Assembly (NCBI GenBank): GCA_965226245.1
Contig: CBDDCL010000015.1
Location: forward strand, 2,976,001 to 3,040,000
Source of the DNA: CBDCYS01 sp965226245
GTDB lineage: Bacteria; Acidobacteriota; Terriglobia; Bryobacterales; UBA6623
Direction: 5' to 3'
Length of the DNA: 64,000 nucleotides
The position numbers and the translations under genes were made by a program. Positions 8,642-17,472 of this stretch are shown one piece after another; positions within the stretch are counted from its first letter, which is position 1; the number at the start of each line of letters is the position of its first letter. The notes beneath the pieces were generated by a model, which was given only the letters and a program-made list of their open reading frames with translations, ran no database searches and was not told where the DNA came from.

Positions 8642-9668
8642 ATGGGGTATTTAGTTGACTCCAGTAGCCACAATATGTTGTGGTTGGGGGCATGAAGGAG
8701 GACTACCCCCGAAACCTCGTCGAGTTGGAAGCTCGATTCTCGACCGAGGAGGCGTGCCGGGAGTACCTGCTGAAGCTGCGCTGGCCGGAGGGGTTCGTGT
8801 GCCCGCGCTGTGGGATCCAGTCCTCATGGGCCAGCAAACGCAATCTGCTGCTCTGCGCCGACTGCGGTTACCAGGCCTCGGTGACGGCGGGCACGATTTT
8901 CCAGGACACCCGCAAGCCCTTGACGTTGTGGTTCCGGGCGGCTTGGTGGGTGACAACGCAAAAAGGCGGGGCCAGCGCGCTGGAGTTGCAGCGGGTCTTG
9001 GGTTTGGGTAGCTATGTAACCGCCTGGACCTGGCTGCACAAGTTCCGCCGCGCCATGGTGCGCCCCGGTCGCAATCGGCTGGTCGGCCGGGTGGAGGTGG
9101 ACGAAACGTATGTGGGCGGAGTCGAAGAGGGCGTCCGAGGTCGCGAAATGGTTGGCAAAGCGTTAGTTGCGGTTGCTGCCGAGGAGGATGGGCGCGGTAT
9201 GGGTCGCATCCGGCTCCGTCGGATCGCGGATGCCTCAGCGGCGAGCTTGGAAGCCTTTGTCGAAGAAGCTATCCAACCTGGCAGCCTCGTGCACACCGAC
9301 GGCTGGGAAGGCTATGCGGGATTGGAGAACAAAGGATACCGCCATGAAGTCACCGTGCTGCGCGGGAAGCGGCAATCGGCGAGTAAGCTGCTGCCGAGAG
9401 TCCATCGTGTCGCCTCTCTGCTAAAGCGCTGGCTGTTGGGGACCCACCAGGGGGCTGTCAGTCACGAGTATTTGGACTACTACCTGGACGAGTTCACGTT
9501 CCGCTTCAACCGGCGGACCTCACGGTCGCGCGGCAAACTTTTCTATCGCCTCCTCCAGCAGGCGGTCGCCGCCGACCCTGCTCCCTATAAGACAATGGTC
9601 GAGGCCACCAGGGCCGGCACCCCCACCCCCAAGATGTAGTGGCTACTGGAGTCAACTAAATACCCCAT
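8642..9668 (+). mobile_element. IS1595-family insertion sequence, copy 2
   Basis: Same element as 7210-8236 in opposite orientation, with the same inverted repeats. It is flanked by direct repeats of ttagcgatg (8633-8641 and 9669-9677; the match extends to 10 bp). The 8-bp duplication expected for the family falls within them, so the exact end is uncertain by one or two bases. Confidence 0.9.
8680..9639 (+). CDS. IS1595-family transposase, second identical copy
   Basis: 319 residues, identical in sequence to the product of 7239-8198, with the zinc ribbon and ISXO2-like DDE domain intact. Start candidates are GTG at 8680 and ATG at 8692; the AAGGAGG-like run lies after these and does not decide between them. 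Confidence 0.92.
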   Translation: MVGGMKEDYPRNLVELEARFSTEEACREYLLKLRWPEGFVCPRCGIQSSWASKRNLLLCADCGYQASVTAGTIFQDTRKPLTLWFRAAWWVTTQKGGASALELQRVLGLGSYVTAWTWLHKFRRAMVRPGRNRLVGRVEVDETYVGGVEEGVRGREMVGKALVAVAAEEDGRGMGRIRLRRIADASAASLEAFVEEAIQPGSLVHTDGWEGYAGLENKGYRHEVTVLRGKRQSASKLLPRVHRVASLLKRWLLGTHQGAVSHEYLDYYLDEFTFRFNRRTSRSRGKLFYRLLQQAVAADPAPYKTMVEATRAGTPTPKM

Positions 9669-10251
9669 TTAGCGATGTTGCACGTAACGGCATTGAACCG
9701 AGGCGCCATCCCACTAAAACCCGAGCTGTGCACCGTAACCTTTGGCCATAGCCACGCTCTCGAAGCGGTCGATCCCGGTGGTGAGCCACTGCAACAAGGC
9801 TTCAATCGACAACAGGCAAACTCATTTCTGAAGGAGCAGCTTCCCATCGTTGAGGTCTGGGTGTCGGATCAGTTTGGAAACCCCTGGGTCACCGATAAGG
9901 TTGATACGGTTAACCAGATTTTCGAGGATCGCTTGAGGCACCCTCATTAGGGGTTCCGGAGGGATTCCGCGTTTTCCAACATGTCCAGTCGAGTAAACCA
10001 ACTTACGGTCAGCCGCTCGGGGCTGTTTCCTGGCGCTCGAGCATGTCCCTGACAGTGGGATTCTGCATCTCTGAACATGCCGTTCGCGGTCACTCAAATC
10101 CGGCACGTTGAGGCTCCCCAGCTATTCCAACAGTAGAAAGCCAGATTCCAAGAATAAGATTGACCCGCCGAATATCCCGCTAGTTTCCGAAATGTTTTAA
10201 CGAAATTCCCTACTGCAACACACATAAAAAAGAAAACTCTATCGATTAACA
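9669..10251. other. gene-poor region with a possible decayed minus-strand gene
   Basis: On the minus strand one frame reads 'LMRVPQAILENLVNRINLIGDPGVSKLIRHPDLNDGKLLLQK' (about 9822-9960), stops at a TGA, and continues in the same frame with 'VCLLSIEALLQWLTTGIDRFESVAMAKGYGAQLGF'. It looks protein-like but matches nothing I can name. It may be the remains of a gene interrupted by a stop. Confidence 0.3.
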
Positions 10252-10435
10252 TAAAAACGGCAGTTGGACGTTCTAGCATTCGTTGTAACATATTGAAAGA
10301 ACGTATCTTATGTGCTGATATTGCAACTGCGGAGCAGTTGCAATCTTCACCCGCCGGTCCCCGATGACACTCGGGTCCAACTGACGTCTCGTCACAAGGT
10401 TGGGGCGGTTCGAAGACGACCAACTGCCGTTTTTA
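10252..10435. repeat. MITE-like element with 16-bp terminal inverted repeats and internal hairpin
   Basis: taaaaacggcagttgg (10252-10267) is the exact inverse complement of 10420-10435. TA is present at both extremes, as in IS630/Tc1-type elements. Inside, 10320-10330 and 10334-10344 form an 11-bp perfect stem with a 3-nt loop. No ORF of note lies within the 184 bp. It could be a non-autonomous transposable element or a structured RNA. Confidence 0.55.
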
Positions 10436-10578
10436 GGATTAAAGAAAAAGAAACCGGCTCGCACGCAATAACCTCAAATCCGGTCAAGCCGGCTCACCCC
10501 GAATCTGTTCAGAAGAGGGTCAGGAAGGTGAGAAAGAATTGAGCGCGGCGCCCTGCGCGGCAAGACGCGCAGCCTGAA

Positions 10579-12063
10579 TCAGCGCATCGCCAGGCGAATC
10601 GAATCCGACGCCAGCCCAAGGAACGGCTCCGGGTAGAGGCCGATCACCAGCATCAGCACTCCTGCCACGACCGCGGTCAGTGTGATTCCGCGGCTCAGCA
10701 CCAGCGAGGCCGGTTGTTGCTGGCCTTCGCTCAGGAACATCACCTTCACGATGCGGAAGTAGTAGTAGGCGGCCACCGCGACGTAAAGCGCCGCGAAGAT
10801 CGCCAGAAGATACTGCCCGGCCTCCAGCAGCCCCAGGAAGATGAAGTACTTGCCATAGAAGCCGGCCGTCGGCGGGATGCCGGCCAGCGCCAGCATGAAA
10901 ATCAGCATCAGGATGGCGTAACCTGGATTGCGGCCCATCAGCCCGCTGAGGTCGTCCACCTCTTCGGCGGCTTCGCCTTCCCTGCGCAGAGCAGTGATCA
11001 CGGCAAAGACCCCGAAGTTCATGAACAAGTAGACCAGCAGGTAGACGGCGATTCCGTCAAGGCCCGTCTGGTTGCCCGCCACGAGACCCAGCAAGATGTA
11101 GCCCGCATGAGAGATCGAGCTGTAGGCAAGCAGCCTTTTGAGGTTCGTCTGCGTAACCGCCGCAACGTTTCCAATGGTCATCGTCGCTAAAGCAACCATA
11201 CCGAGGAAGGGTATCCAAAGTTCGCTGGCATCGAAAAGCGGTACCAGAAAGATCCGCAGCAGCAGCGCGAAGGATGCCGCCTTGGAGGCGACCGAAACAT
11301 AGGCCGTCACGGGAGTCGGCGCCCCTTCGTAAACGTCCGGCGCCCACATGTGAAACGGTACGGCCGAAATCTTGAACAGCAGACCGACCGACGTCGTGAC
11401 CATCGCCAGAATCAAGATCGGGTCAGCGGGATCGCGCTCAGCCCGCTCAGCCACCACCCTGGCGATGTCCCGCAGCAGTGTCGATCCGCTGATGCCGTAG
11501 AACAGCGAGAAGCCGTACACCATCAATCCGCTGGAAAACGCGCCCAGCAGCAAATACTTGATGGCGGCTTCATTCGATCGCCGGTCGTCGCGCAAAAAGC
11601 CGACCAGCACGTAGAACGACAGCGCCATCAGTTCCAGGCCGATGAACAGAGTGACCAGTTCCATTCCTTGCGCCAGAATCGCCATCCCGGCCTGCGCGAA
11701 CAGCATGAGCGCGTAGTATTCGCCGCGGTGCTCGCCTTCGTGTTCGAGGTAGCGGACCGAGATCAGGATGGCCAGGACGGTCGCGGCGATGAAGATCCAA
11801 TTGAAGAAAATAGAGAACGAGTCGATGACCAGCGCGCCACTCAAAGCGACTACGTCTCTTCCCGCTTCGCTCAGGTGAACATGATGTTGCCAAACGGCAA
11901 ACGCAACGAATAGCTCACCAACCAGCGCCGTGACTCCGTTCAGCCAGCGGTAACGGCTGTCCCGAATCAGAAAATCGGTCAGCAAAATGCCCAGGCCGAA
12001 CAGACACAGCAAAATGACCGGCTTCAAAGCGAAGAAGTCGGTTCCTGTAAAAGAAAGGTTCAT
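10579..12063 (-). CDS. nuoN: NADH-quinone oxidoreductase subunit N
   Basis: 494 residues with about 14 membrane segments, one of the three Mrp antiporter-like proton-pumping subunits of complex I. Family markers: 'LELMALSFYVLVGF' (the TM5 glutamate), 'KYLLLGAFSSGLMVYG', 'KISAVPFHMWAPDVYEGAPTPVTAYVS' with the central Lys and discharge-loop residues, and 'RLLAYSSISHAGY'. Its ATG overlaps the nuoM stop by 4 bp (ATGA). It is the last gene of the operon; a terminator was not identified in the 10436-10578 stretch. Confidence 0.95.
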   Translation of the reverse strand: MNLSFTGTDFFALKPVILLCLFGLGILLTDFLIRDSRYRWLNGVTALVGELFVAFAVWQHHVHLSEAGRDVVALSGALVIDSFSIFFNWIFIAATVLAILISVRYLEHEGEHRGEYYALMLFAQAGMAILAQGMELVTLFIGLELMALSFYVLVGFLRDDRRSNEAAIKYLLLGAFSSGLMVYGFSLFYGISGSTLLRDIARVVAERAERDPADPILILAMVTTSVGLLFKISAVPFHMWAPDVYEGAPTPVTAYVSVASKAASFALLLRIFLVPLFDASELWIPFLGMVALATMTIGNVAAVTQTNLKRLLAYSSISHAGYILLGLVAGNQTGLDGIAVYLLVYLFMNFGVFAVITALRREGEAAEEVDDLSGLMGRNPGYAILMLIFMLALAGIPPTAGFYGKYFIFLGLLEAGQYLLAIFAALYVAVAAYYYFRIVKVMFLSEGQQQPASLVLSRGITLTAVVAGVLMLVIGLYPEPFLGLASDSIRLAMR

Positions 12064-13637
12064 GGTTTTGCTACGCCTGGGGTTGTCAGCTCAGCCCTCG
12101 CCAGGCCCTCGTCCAGCGGATTCGGAATCCCGGCACGCTCAAAGTATCCCGGCCTGACGCGCTCGACGATCTTGGCAACCGGCTTGTCGAGGATCTCGAA
12201 ATAAGGCTTCGGATAGAGTCCGATCCAGAAGCACCAAAGAACCAGAGGCACCATCACACAGATCTCTCTTAGATTCAGATCGTTCAGTTTTTCGTTCTCG
12301 GGGTTCGTGATCGGTCCCAGCATCGTACGCTGGAAAAGCCACAGCAGATAGGCCGCCCCGAGAACGATGCCCAGGACCGCGAAGCCCGCCCAGTAGACGT
12401 TTTGCTCGTACACCCCGCGCAAGATCGTAAACTCGCCGATGAAGCCGTTCAGCCCGGGCATGCCGGCCGAAGCCAGCATGGAAATGGCGAATATGACGGT
12501 GTAGACGGGCATGCGATTGGCGAGCCCCCCGTAGTCAGCGATCAAACGGGTGTGCCGCCGCTCGTAAACAATGCCGACAATCAAGAAGAGAAGAGGCGTC
12601 GAGATGCCGTGATTGATCCCTTGCAGCATGCCGCCGGCGATGCCGTTGGGGTTCAGCGCGATCAGGCCAAGCGTGCAAAAGCCAAGGTGGCTGACCGAGG
12701 AGTAGGCCACCAGCTTCTTCCAGTCCTTCTGCATCAGCGACACCAGAGCGCCGTAGATGATCGCAATGATCGAGAGAACCGCGATGATCTGAACCGTCGA
12801 ATCCAGCCTGGCGGCCTCAGGAAACAGGGGAATCGAGAAGCGCACCAGCCCGTAGAGCCCCATCTTCAGCAAAATGCCGGCCAGGATCACCGAACCCGCC
12901 GTCGGCGCCTCGGTATGAGCGTCCGGCAGCCAAGTATGGAACGGGAACATCGGGACCTTAATGGCGAACGCGATGAAGAATCCCCAGAACAGCCAGAGCT
13001 GCATCTCGAGCGGAATGATCGACACCTTCATCAGATCTTCGAGCGCGAAGCTGGCGAACCCGAATTGCTCGATGTGCTTGAAATAGAGCGCCAGGATGGC
13101 CAGCAGCATCAACACGGACCCGGCCAGCGTGTAAAGGAAGAACTTGATCGCCGCGTAGAGCCGCCGCGTGCCGCCCCAAATGCCGATGATGAAATACATC
13201 GGCACCAGCATGATCTCCCAGAAAACATAGAACAGAAACAGGTCAACCGCGAAGAACACTCCCAGCATGCCTGCTTGCAACAGCAGGAACATGGCGTAAT
13301 ACTCTTTGACGCGCTCCTGAATCGCCGACCACGAGCAGAGAATCGACAGGAACCCGACGACGGTCGTCAGCATCACCAGCAGCAGGCTGATGCCGTCCAG
13401 TCCCAAGTGATACTGCGCGCCCAAAGAAGGAATCCAGTCGAGCCTTTCGACAAACTGAAACTCAGCCGTCGACTTGTCGAACCAGAAGACCAGAGGCAGA
13501 GAGACCAGGAAGCCCGCGAAGCCGATGATGTTGGCCAGCAGGCGAATCAGTTCCTTTTTCTCTTTCGGGATGAGGATCAGCAGGAACATCCCCACCAAGG
13601 GGGTGAGCCAGACGATGCTAAGGATATGTTCTCTCAT
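12060..13637 (-). CDS. nuoM: NADH-quinone oxidoreductase subunit M
   Basis: About 525 residues from the ATG at 13637, where the product starts 'MREHILSIVWLTPLVG' and a GGGGGA run lies ~10 nt upstream. The frame is open to 13658, but those seven extra residues are unlikely. Antiporter-like subunit with 'YVFWEIMLVPMYFIIGIWGG' (TM5 Glu), 'IKVPMFPFHTWLPDAHTEAPTAGSVILAGILLK', 'YSSVSHLGF' and 'GNxxLNGFIGEF'-like ends. It sits in the membrane arm and pumps protons. It overlaps nuoN by 4 bp and follows nuoL by about 65 bp. Confidence 0.95.
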   Translation of the reverse strand: MREHILSIVWLTPLVGMFLLILIPKEKKELIRLLANIIGFAGFLVSLPLVFWFDKSTAEFQFVERLDWIPSLGAQYHLGLDGISLLLVMLTTVVGFLSILCSWSAIQERVKEYYAMFLLLQAGMLGVFFAVDLFLFYVFWEIMLVPMYFIIGIWGGTRRLYAAIKFFLYTLAGSVLMLLAILALYFKHIEQFGFASFALEDLMKVSIIPLEMQLWLFWGFFIAFAIKVPMFPFHTWLPDAHTEAPTAGSVILAGILLKMGLYGLVRFSIPLFPEAARLDSTVQIIAVLSIIAIIYGALVSLMQKDWKKLVAYSSVSHLGFCTLGLIALNPNGIAGGMLQGINHGISTPLLFLIVGIVYERRHTRLIADYGGLANRMPVYTVIFAISMLASAGMPGLNGFIGEFTILRGVYEQNVYWAGFAVLGIVLGAAYLLWLFQRTMLGPITNPENEKLNDLNLREICVMVPLVLWCFWIGLYPKPYFEILDKPVAKIVERVRPGYFERAGIPNPLDEGLARAELTTPGVAKP

Positions 13638-13702
13638 TGTGTCCGTTCCCCCGGCCAAATCTTCAGGGGCGATTTACGCTTAACCCGCGCCGTTCAAAAT
13701 CG

Positions 13703-15817
13703 TCAAAAGACGTAGTAGCCAAGAATCGCGATGATCCCCAGCACGAAAACGAGTGCGTAATTCTGCACCAGTCCCGTCTGAACCATGCGAACCGGATAGG
13801 ACGAAAACTTCACCGTGAATCCGGTCAGCCGCACCGCCCCGTCGATAATCCAGGTGTCCCACCAGATAGTCAATCGGGAAGTGAAACGCGTTAGCCAGCC
13901 TGCTCCGTTGACGCCTGCGTCGATGACCGCCAGATCGAAGTCCGCCATCTTTTGACCGCCGCCCTTGGCGAAACCATCCACAAAAGCCGCACCGTAAGCT
14001 TCGTCCACGAAATACTTGTTCAACAGCACTCGATGAACGCCGGAGCCCAGCATTCGCTGCATCGGATCGCCTGCTGTCTGGCGGTCAAAGATGCGCCGCG
14101 CAAATAGGATTCCGCCGATCGCCAGTCCGACCGAACAGAACATCAGCACCCATTCCATGGTGGTGTCGTGATGCGCCTCATCGCCCTGACCGGCGGCCAC
14201 GGCGGTGATCGACGGCTCGAGCCAATGCTCCACGCTGGGCAGTGCATCGTGGAGAGGCCCAAAAACCACCGGAGTTCCAATCCAGCCGGCGAAAATGCTG
14301 CCAGCGGCCAGCACCATCAGCGGCGCCGTCATCGATTTCGGCGACTCGTGAACAAGCTTCGCCGCCTCGGGCTCGACGCGCGAAACCCCGTGGAACGTCA
14401 TGTATATCAGGCGGAACATGTAAAACGCGGTGAGCCCGGCCGTGATGAAGCCGATCACCCAGAGCCATCGCAAATCGCCTCCCTGCGAAGACCAGGCTTG
14501 CCACAGAATCTCGTCCTTCGAGAAAAATCCCGCTAAACCTGGAATCCCGGCAATCGCAATCGCGCCGATCCACATCGTGCGGTAGGTGATGGGAATCTTG
14601 TCTTTCAACCCGCCCATCTTGCGCATGTCTTGTTCGCCTGAAACCGAGTGAATCACCGACCCGGAACACAGGAACAACAGGGCCTTGAAGAAGGCGTGCG
14701 TATAGAGATGGAAAATGGCAACCCAGAAAGCGCCCACGCCGCAAGCGAGAAACATGTAGCCGAGCTGGCTGATGGTCGAATACGCCAGCACCCGCTTGAT
14801 GTCGTTCTGGACAAGGGCAATCGTCGCGGCGAAAATCGCCGTCACCCCGCCTACGACAGCCACGATCAACATCGTCTTCGGCGCCAGCACATAAAGGGCG
14901 CTCGAGCGGGCCACCATGTAGACGCCGGCGGTGACCATGGTCGCCGCGTGAATCAGGGCGGACACAGGGGTCGGACCCTCCATGGCGTCCGGCAGCCACA
15001 CGTAGAGCGGAAGCTGCGCGGACTTGCCGGTGGCTCCAATGAAAAGCAGCAGCGTGATCGCGCTCATCACGCCGAATGCGGCCGTTTCAGGCTGAAACCC
15101 GCCCGCCTCGATAGCCGGCTTGATCTCGCTAAACGTCAGCGTCCCCAGGGTTGTGAAAATCAGCAGCATGCCCAGGATGAACGCGGCATCCCCAATGCGG
15201 TTGACCAGAAACGCCTTGGTGGCCGCGTCGGTCGCTGATTTCTTCCGAAAGTAGAAGCCGATCAGCAAATAGCTGCACAATCCAACCCCTTCCCAGCCAA
15301 CGAACAACAAAACATAGTTGTTGGCCAGCACCAGCATCAGCATGAAGAAGATGAACAGGTTGAGGTAGCCGAAGAAGCGGTAGTAGCCGCCGTCGTGCGC
15401 CATGTAGCCGATGGAGTAGACGTGGATCAGGAAGCCGATCCCGGTGACGACCAGCAGCATGACCGAGCTGAGCGGGTCGAGCAGGAAGCCCCAATCAGCG
15501 GTGAAGCTCGCCAGCCCGCCCGAGGCGGTAGCGGACTTGAGTCCCGCCAGCCAGGTGAATACGACCACTTCATGGCTACGTCCCTCGACACTGGTAAGCT
15601 CGATGATCGCCCCCAGCGAGAAAAGAAAAGCGATCAGGACCATGCCGGGGCACAGCAGGCTGATCAGCTTTTTGCCGGCGGGCGGCTCGTGGTGCGAGCC
15701 GTGGCCGTCCTCGTTGCCGTGCGCGTTTTGCGGGTCCAGCCGCTGCCCGAACAGCAGCATCAGCAGCGCCCCGAAAAGCGGGAACATGGGGATCAGCCAT
15801 ATGTTGTCGAGAAACAT
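13703..15817 (-). CDS. nuoL: NADH-quinone oxidoreductase subunit L
   Basis: 704 residues, longer than N and M because of the C-terminal lateral helix and extra membrane segment (about 560-704). Conserved parts: 'LLFVGWEGVGLCSYLLIGFYF', 'GKSAQLPLYVWLPDAMEGPTPVSALIHAATMVTAGVYM' and 'YSTISQLGYMF'. It is the distal antiporter-like subunit of complex I, clamping the membrane arm through its long helix. The ATG at 15817 follows nuoK by 74 bp. A His-rich loop ('HGNEDGHGSHHEPP', near residue 35-50) is an uncommon insertion with unknown role. Confidence 0.95.
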   Translation of the reverse strand: MFLDNIWLIPMFPLFGALLMLLFGQRLDPQNAHGNEDGHGSHHEPPAGKKLISLLCPGMVLIAFLFSLGAIIELTSVEGRSHEVVVFTWLAGLKSATASGGLASFTADWGFLLDPLSSVMLLVVTGIGFLIHVYSIGYMAHDGGYYRFFGYLNLFIFFMLMLVLANNYVLLFVGWEGVGLCSYLLIGFYFRKKSATDAATKAFLVNRIGDAAFILGMLLIFTTLGTLTFSEIKPAIEAGGFQPETAAFGVMSAITLLLFIGATGKSAQLPLYVWLPDAMEGPTPVSALIHAATMVTAGVYMVARSSALYVLAPKTMLIVAVVGGVTAIFAATIALVQNDIKRVLAYSTISQLGYMFLACGVGAFWVAIFHLYTHAFFKALLFLCSGSVIHSVSGEQDMRKMGGLKDKIPITYRTMWIGAIAIAGIPGLAGFFSKDEILWQAWSSQGGDLRWLWVIGFITAGLTAFYMFRLIYMTFHGVSRVEPEAAKLVHESPKSMTAPLMVLAAGSIFAGWIGTPVVFGPLHDALPSVEHWLEPSITAVAAGQGDEAHHDTTMEWVLMFCSVGLAIGGILFARRIFDRQTAGDPMQRMLGSGVHRVLLNKYFVDEAYGAAFVDGFAKGGGQKMADFDLAVIDAGVNGAGWLTRFTSRLTIWWDTWIIDGAVRLTGFTVKFSSYPVRMVQTGLVQNYALVFVLGIIAILGYYVF

Positions 15818-15891
15818 TAGTTACGTTGAGCCGTTTTTCGTTGAGCCGTTGCTCCGATTTTTCAGCGAATCCAGCGGTAGGGCGGACTGCA

Positions 15892-16200
15892 TCACCAGCG
15901 CAGAATGTCCACCTCATCGGCGTGCACGGTTTCCTTGTTGCGAAACAGAGCGATCAAGATGCCGAGCCCCACGGCGACCTCGGCCGCTGCCGCCGTGATC
16001 ACAAAAATCACGAATACCTGCCCATTTACGTTCTGCAGATGATTCGAAAAAGCCACCAGGTTGATGTTGGCCGCGTTGAGGATCAGCTCGATCGACATCA
16101 GGATCACGAGCAGATTCCGCCTGGTCAGCACGCCAATCGTGCCGATGATGAGCAGTGTCGTGCTCAGGATCAGGTAATGCGCTGTTGTAACGGGAATCAT
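15892..16200 (-). CDS. nuoK: NADH-quinone oxidoreductase subunit K
   Basis: 102 residues, three membrane segments, normal length. 'GVLTRRNLLVILMSIELILNAANINLVAF' contains the two conserved membrane glutamate positions that form part of the proton path next to NuoJ and NuoN. 'FVITAAAAEVAVGLGILIALFR' is the standard C-terminal helix. The 52 bp to nuoJ and 74 bp to nuoL are consistent with one transcript. Confidence 0.95.
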   Translation of the reverse strand: MIPVTTAHYLILSTTLLIIGTIGVLTRRNLLVILMSIELILNAANINLVAFSNHLQNVNGQVFVIFVITAAAAEVAVGLGILIALFRNKETVHADEVDILRW

Positions 16201-16252
16201 GTAATTACGCCGTAATTTTCCGCCGGCGAGTTCTTGTTGTCCAGTATCCTCT

Positions 16253-16777
16253 TTACGGCTCGGTTCTCACCTTCGACATGACGACGGCCCCGATAATGGC
16301 AACCAGCAGCAGGATCGATGCCAATTCAAACGCCAGCAAGTACTCGGAAAACAAGACATAGCCCACTTCTTCGGAATTCCTGGTGATGTCCCCGATCTCC
16401 GGCGGCGGCCCCGCTTCGCCTGGTCCCAAAGCGCCCGCCCCTCGAGACAACAGAATGCCGAGCTCCACGGCAAGCACGCCCGCCCCGATCACCGCCAGCC
16501 ACTTCTGCTGCGCGAATCGGCGCTGACGCAGCTCTTCGCTGATCGGCACGAGCATGATGACAAACAGGAAAAGCACCATGATCCCGCCGATGTAGACGAT
16601 CACCTGCACGCCCGCCAAAAACTCGGCGCCCTGAACCAAGAACAAGCCCGCGACACCGAGCAGCGTCACGATCAGCCAGACCGCGCAATGGACCACGTTG
16701 CGCTGAGTAATGGTCAGTACCGCGCCCACCAGCACCAGGGTCGCGAAAGCGTAGAAAAGGAGACTATCAAGCAACAT
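16253..16777 (-). CDS. nuoJ: NADH-quinone oxidoreductase subunit J
   Basis: 174 residues with five membrane segments. 'NVVHCAVWLIVTLLGVAGLFLVQGAEFLAGVQVIVYIGGIMVLFLFVIML' holds the pi-bulge TM3 region conserved in NuoJ/ND6, which couples quinone reduction to the antiporter subunits. It is separated from nuoI by ~220 bp that contains an inverted-repeat element (16901-16992), the largest gap within the operon apart from nuoD-nuoH. Confidence 0.93.
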   Translation of the reverse strand: MLLDSLLFYAFATLVLVGAVLTITQRNVVHCAVWLIVTLLGVAGLFLVQGAEFLAGVQVIVYIGGIMVLFLFVIMLVPISEELRQRRFAQQKWLAVIGAGVLAVELGILLSRGAGALGPGEAGPPPEIGDITRNSEEVGYVLFSEYLLAFELASILLLVAIIGAVVMSKVRTEP

Positions 16778-16900
16778 TAGAAAGAAGAAGGCAGTTTTCT
16801 ATGGGGTCCTAGAGAGTCTATCAACATACATCAAAAAATTTGCGTGGGCGGGGCGACGAACGCGAGAATCTTCCACAAACGCCGCTGGCCGGCCCGGGCG

Positions 16901-16992
16901 AAAAAGGGGGACTGCCACCAATTTCCGCTCCCCCAATCCATTCAAAAATCAGCACTTCGTCGAAAGGAAATTGGCTGGCTGTCCCCTTTTTT
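16901..16992. repeat. inverted-repeat (REP-like) element between nuoI and nuoJ
   Basis: aaaaagggggactgccacca plus atttcc (16901-16926) faces a near-perfect inverse copy (16966-16991, ggaaattggctggctgtccc then a T run). Arms are 26 bp with a few mismatches and a 39-nt centre. Read along the operon it could act as a terminator or mRNA stabiliser. The GGGGACTG/CAGTCCCC-type arm resembles REP sequences of RAYT elements, but no RAYT gene is in the window. Confidence 0.6.
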
Positions 16993-16998
16993 CCTGAG

Positions 16999-17454
16999 TC
17001 AGAATTTGTACTGTGTCGGCAGCGGGCCCTCTTCCAGCATCTGGCGGTCCCAGATGGCGCCTTCGCGAGTGAAAGAAGCCATTTCGAAGTCCTGCGTCAG
17101 TTCCAGCGCGTCGACCGGACAGGCGTCTTCACAAAGACCGCAAAACATGCAGCGAGAAGTGTCATAAGTGAAATGCGTCAAATCCTTGCGCCGCGTTTCC
17201 GCGTTCCGCTGCGAGCCCACGACAATGAGCTGCTCCGGGCATGCCAGCGCGCACAGGTTACAGGCGATGCACAGCGTCTGTTCCGTCTCGGGATGCACGT
17301 TCAAGCGCGGCGCCCCGCGATAGCGCTCCGCGACCGCCGGACGCTCTCTGGGATACTCCTCGGTGTAGACGTAGGCGGGGTTCTGATTCCTTAGCGTCAC
17401 CCACAAACCCTTGATCAAATCGAGCAAGAAAACCGTCTTGAGAAATTCTCTCAT
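16999..17454 (-). CDS. nuoI: NADH-quinone oxidoreductase subunit I
   Basis: 151 residues, two [4Fe-4S] ferredoxin-type motifs: 'CIACNLCALACP' and 'CMFCGLCEDACP' (clusters N6a and N6b), which pass electrons towards NuoB. The N-terminal amphipathic stretch 'MREFLKTVFLLDLIKGLWVTLRNQN' lies on the membrane surface near NuoH. The gene follows nuoH by 18 bp. No NuoG/F/E is nearby to feed it electrons from NADH. Confidence 0.95.
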   Translation of the reverse strand: MREFLKTVFLLDLIKGLWVTLRNQNPAYVYTEEYPRERPAVAERYRGAPRLNVHPETEQTLCIACNLCALACPEQLIVVGSQRNAETRRKDLTHFTYDTSRCMFCGLCEDACPVDALELTQDFEMASFTREGAIWDRQMLEEGPLPTQYKF

Positions 17455-17472
17455 GTGATTACCTCGATGCGC

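Noticed and set aside
9822..9960. Read-through TGA in the minus-strand frame at 9840
   Set aside because: Although the frame continues after the TGA, neither half matches a known protein and no SECIS-like hairpin was evident; treated as decay.
12402..13715. 437-residue plus-strand ORF opposite nuoM
   Set aside because: Gln/Arg/Asp/His-rich antisense frame typical of GC-rich shadow ORFs; nuoM on the minus strand is certain.
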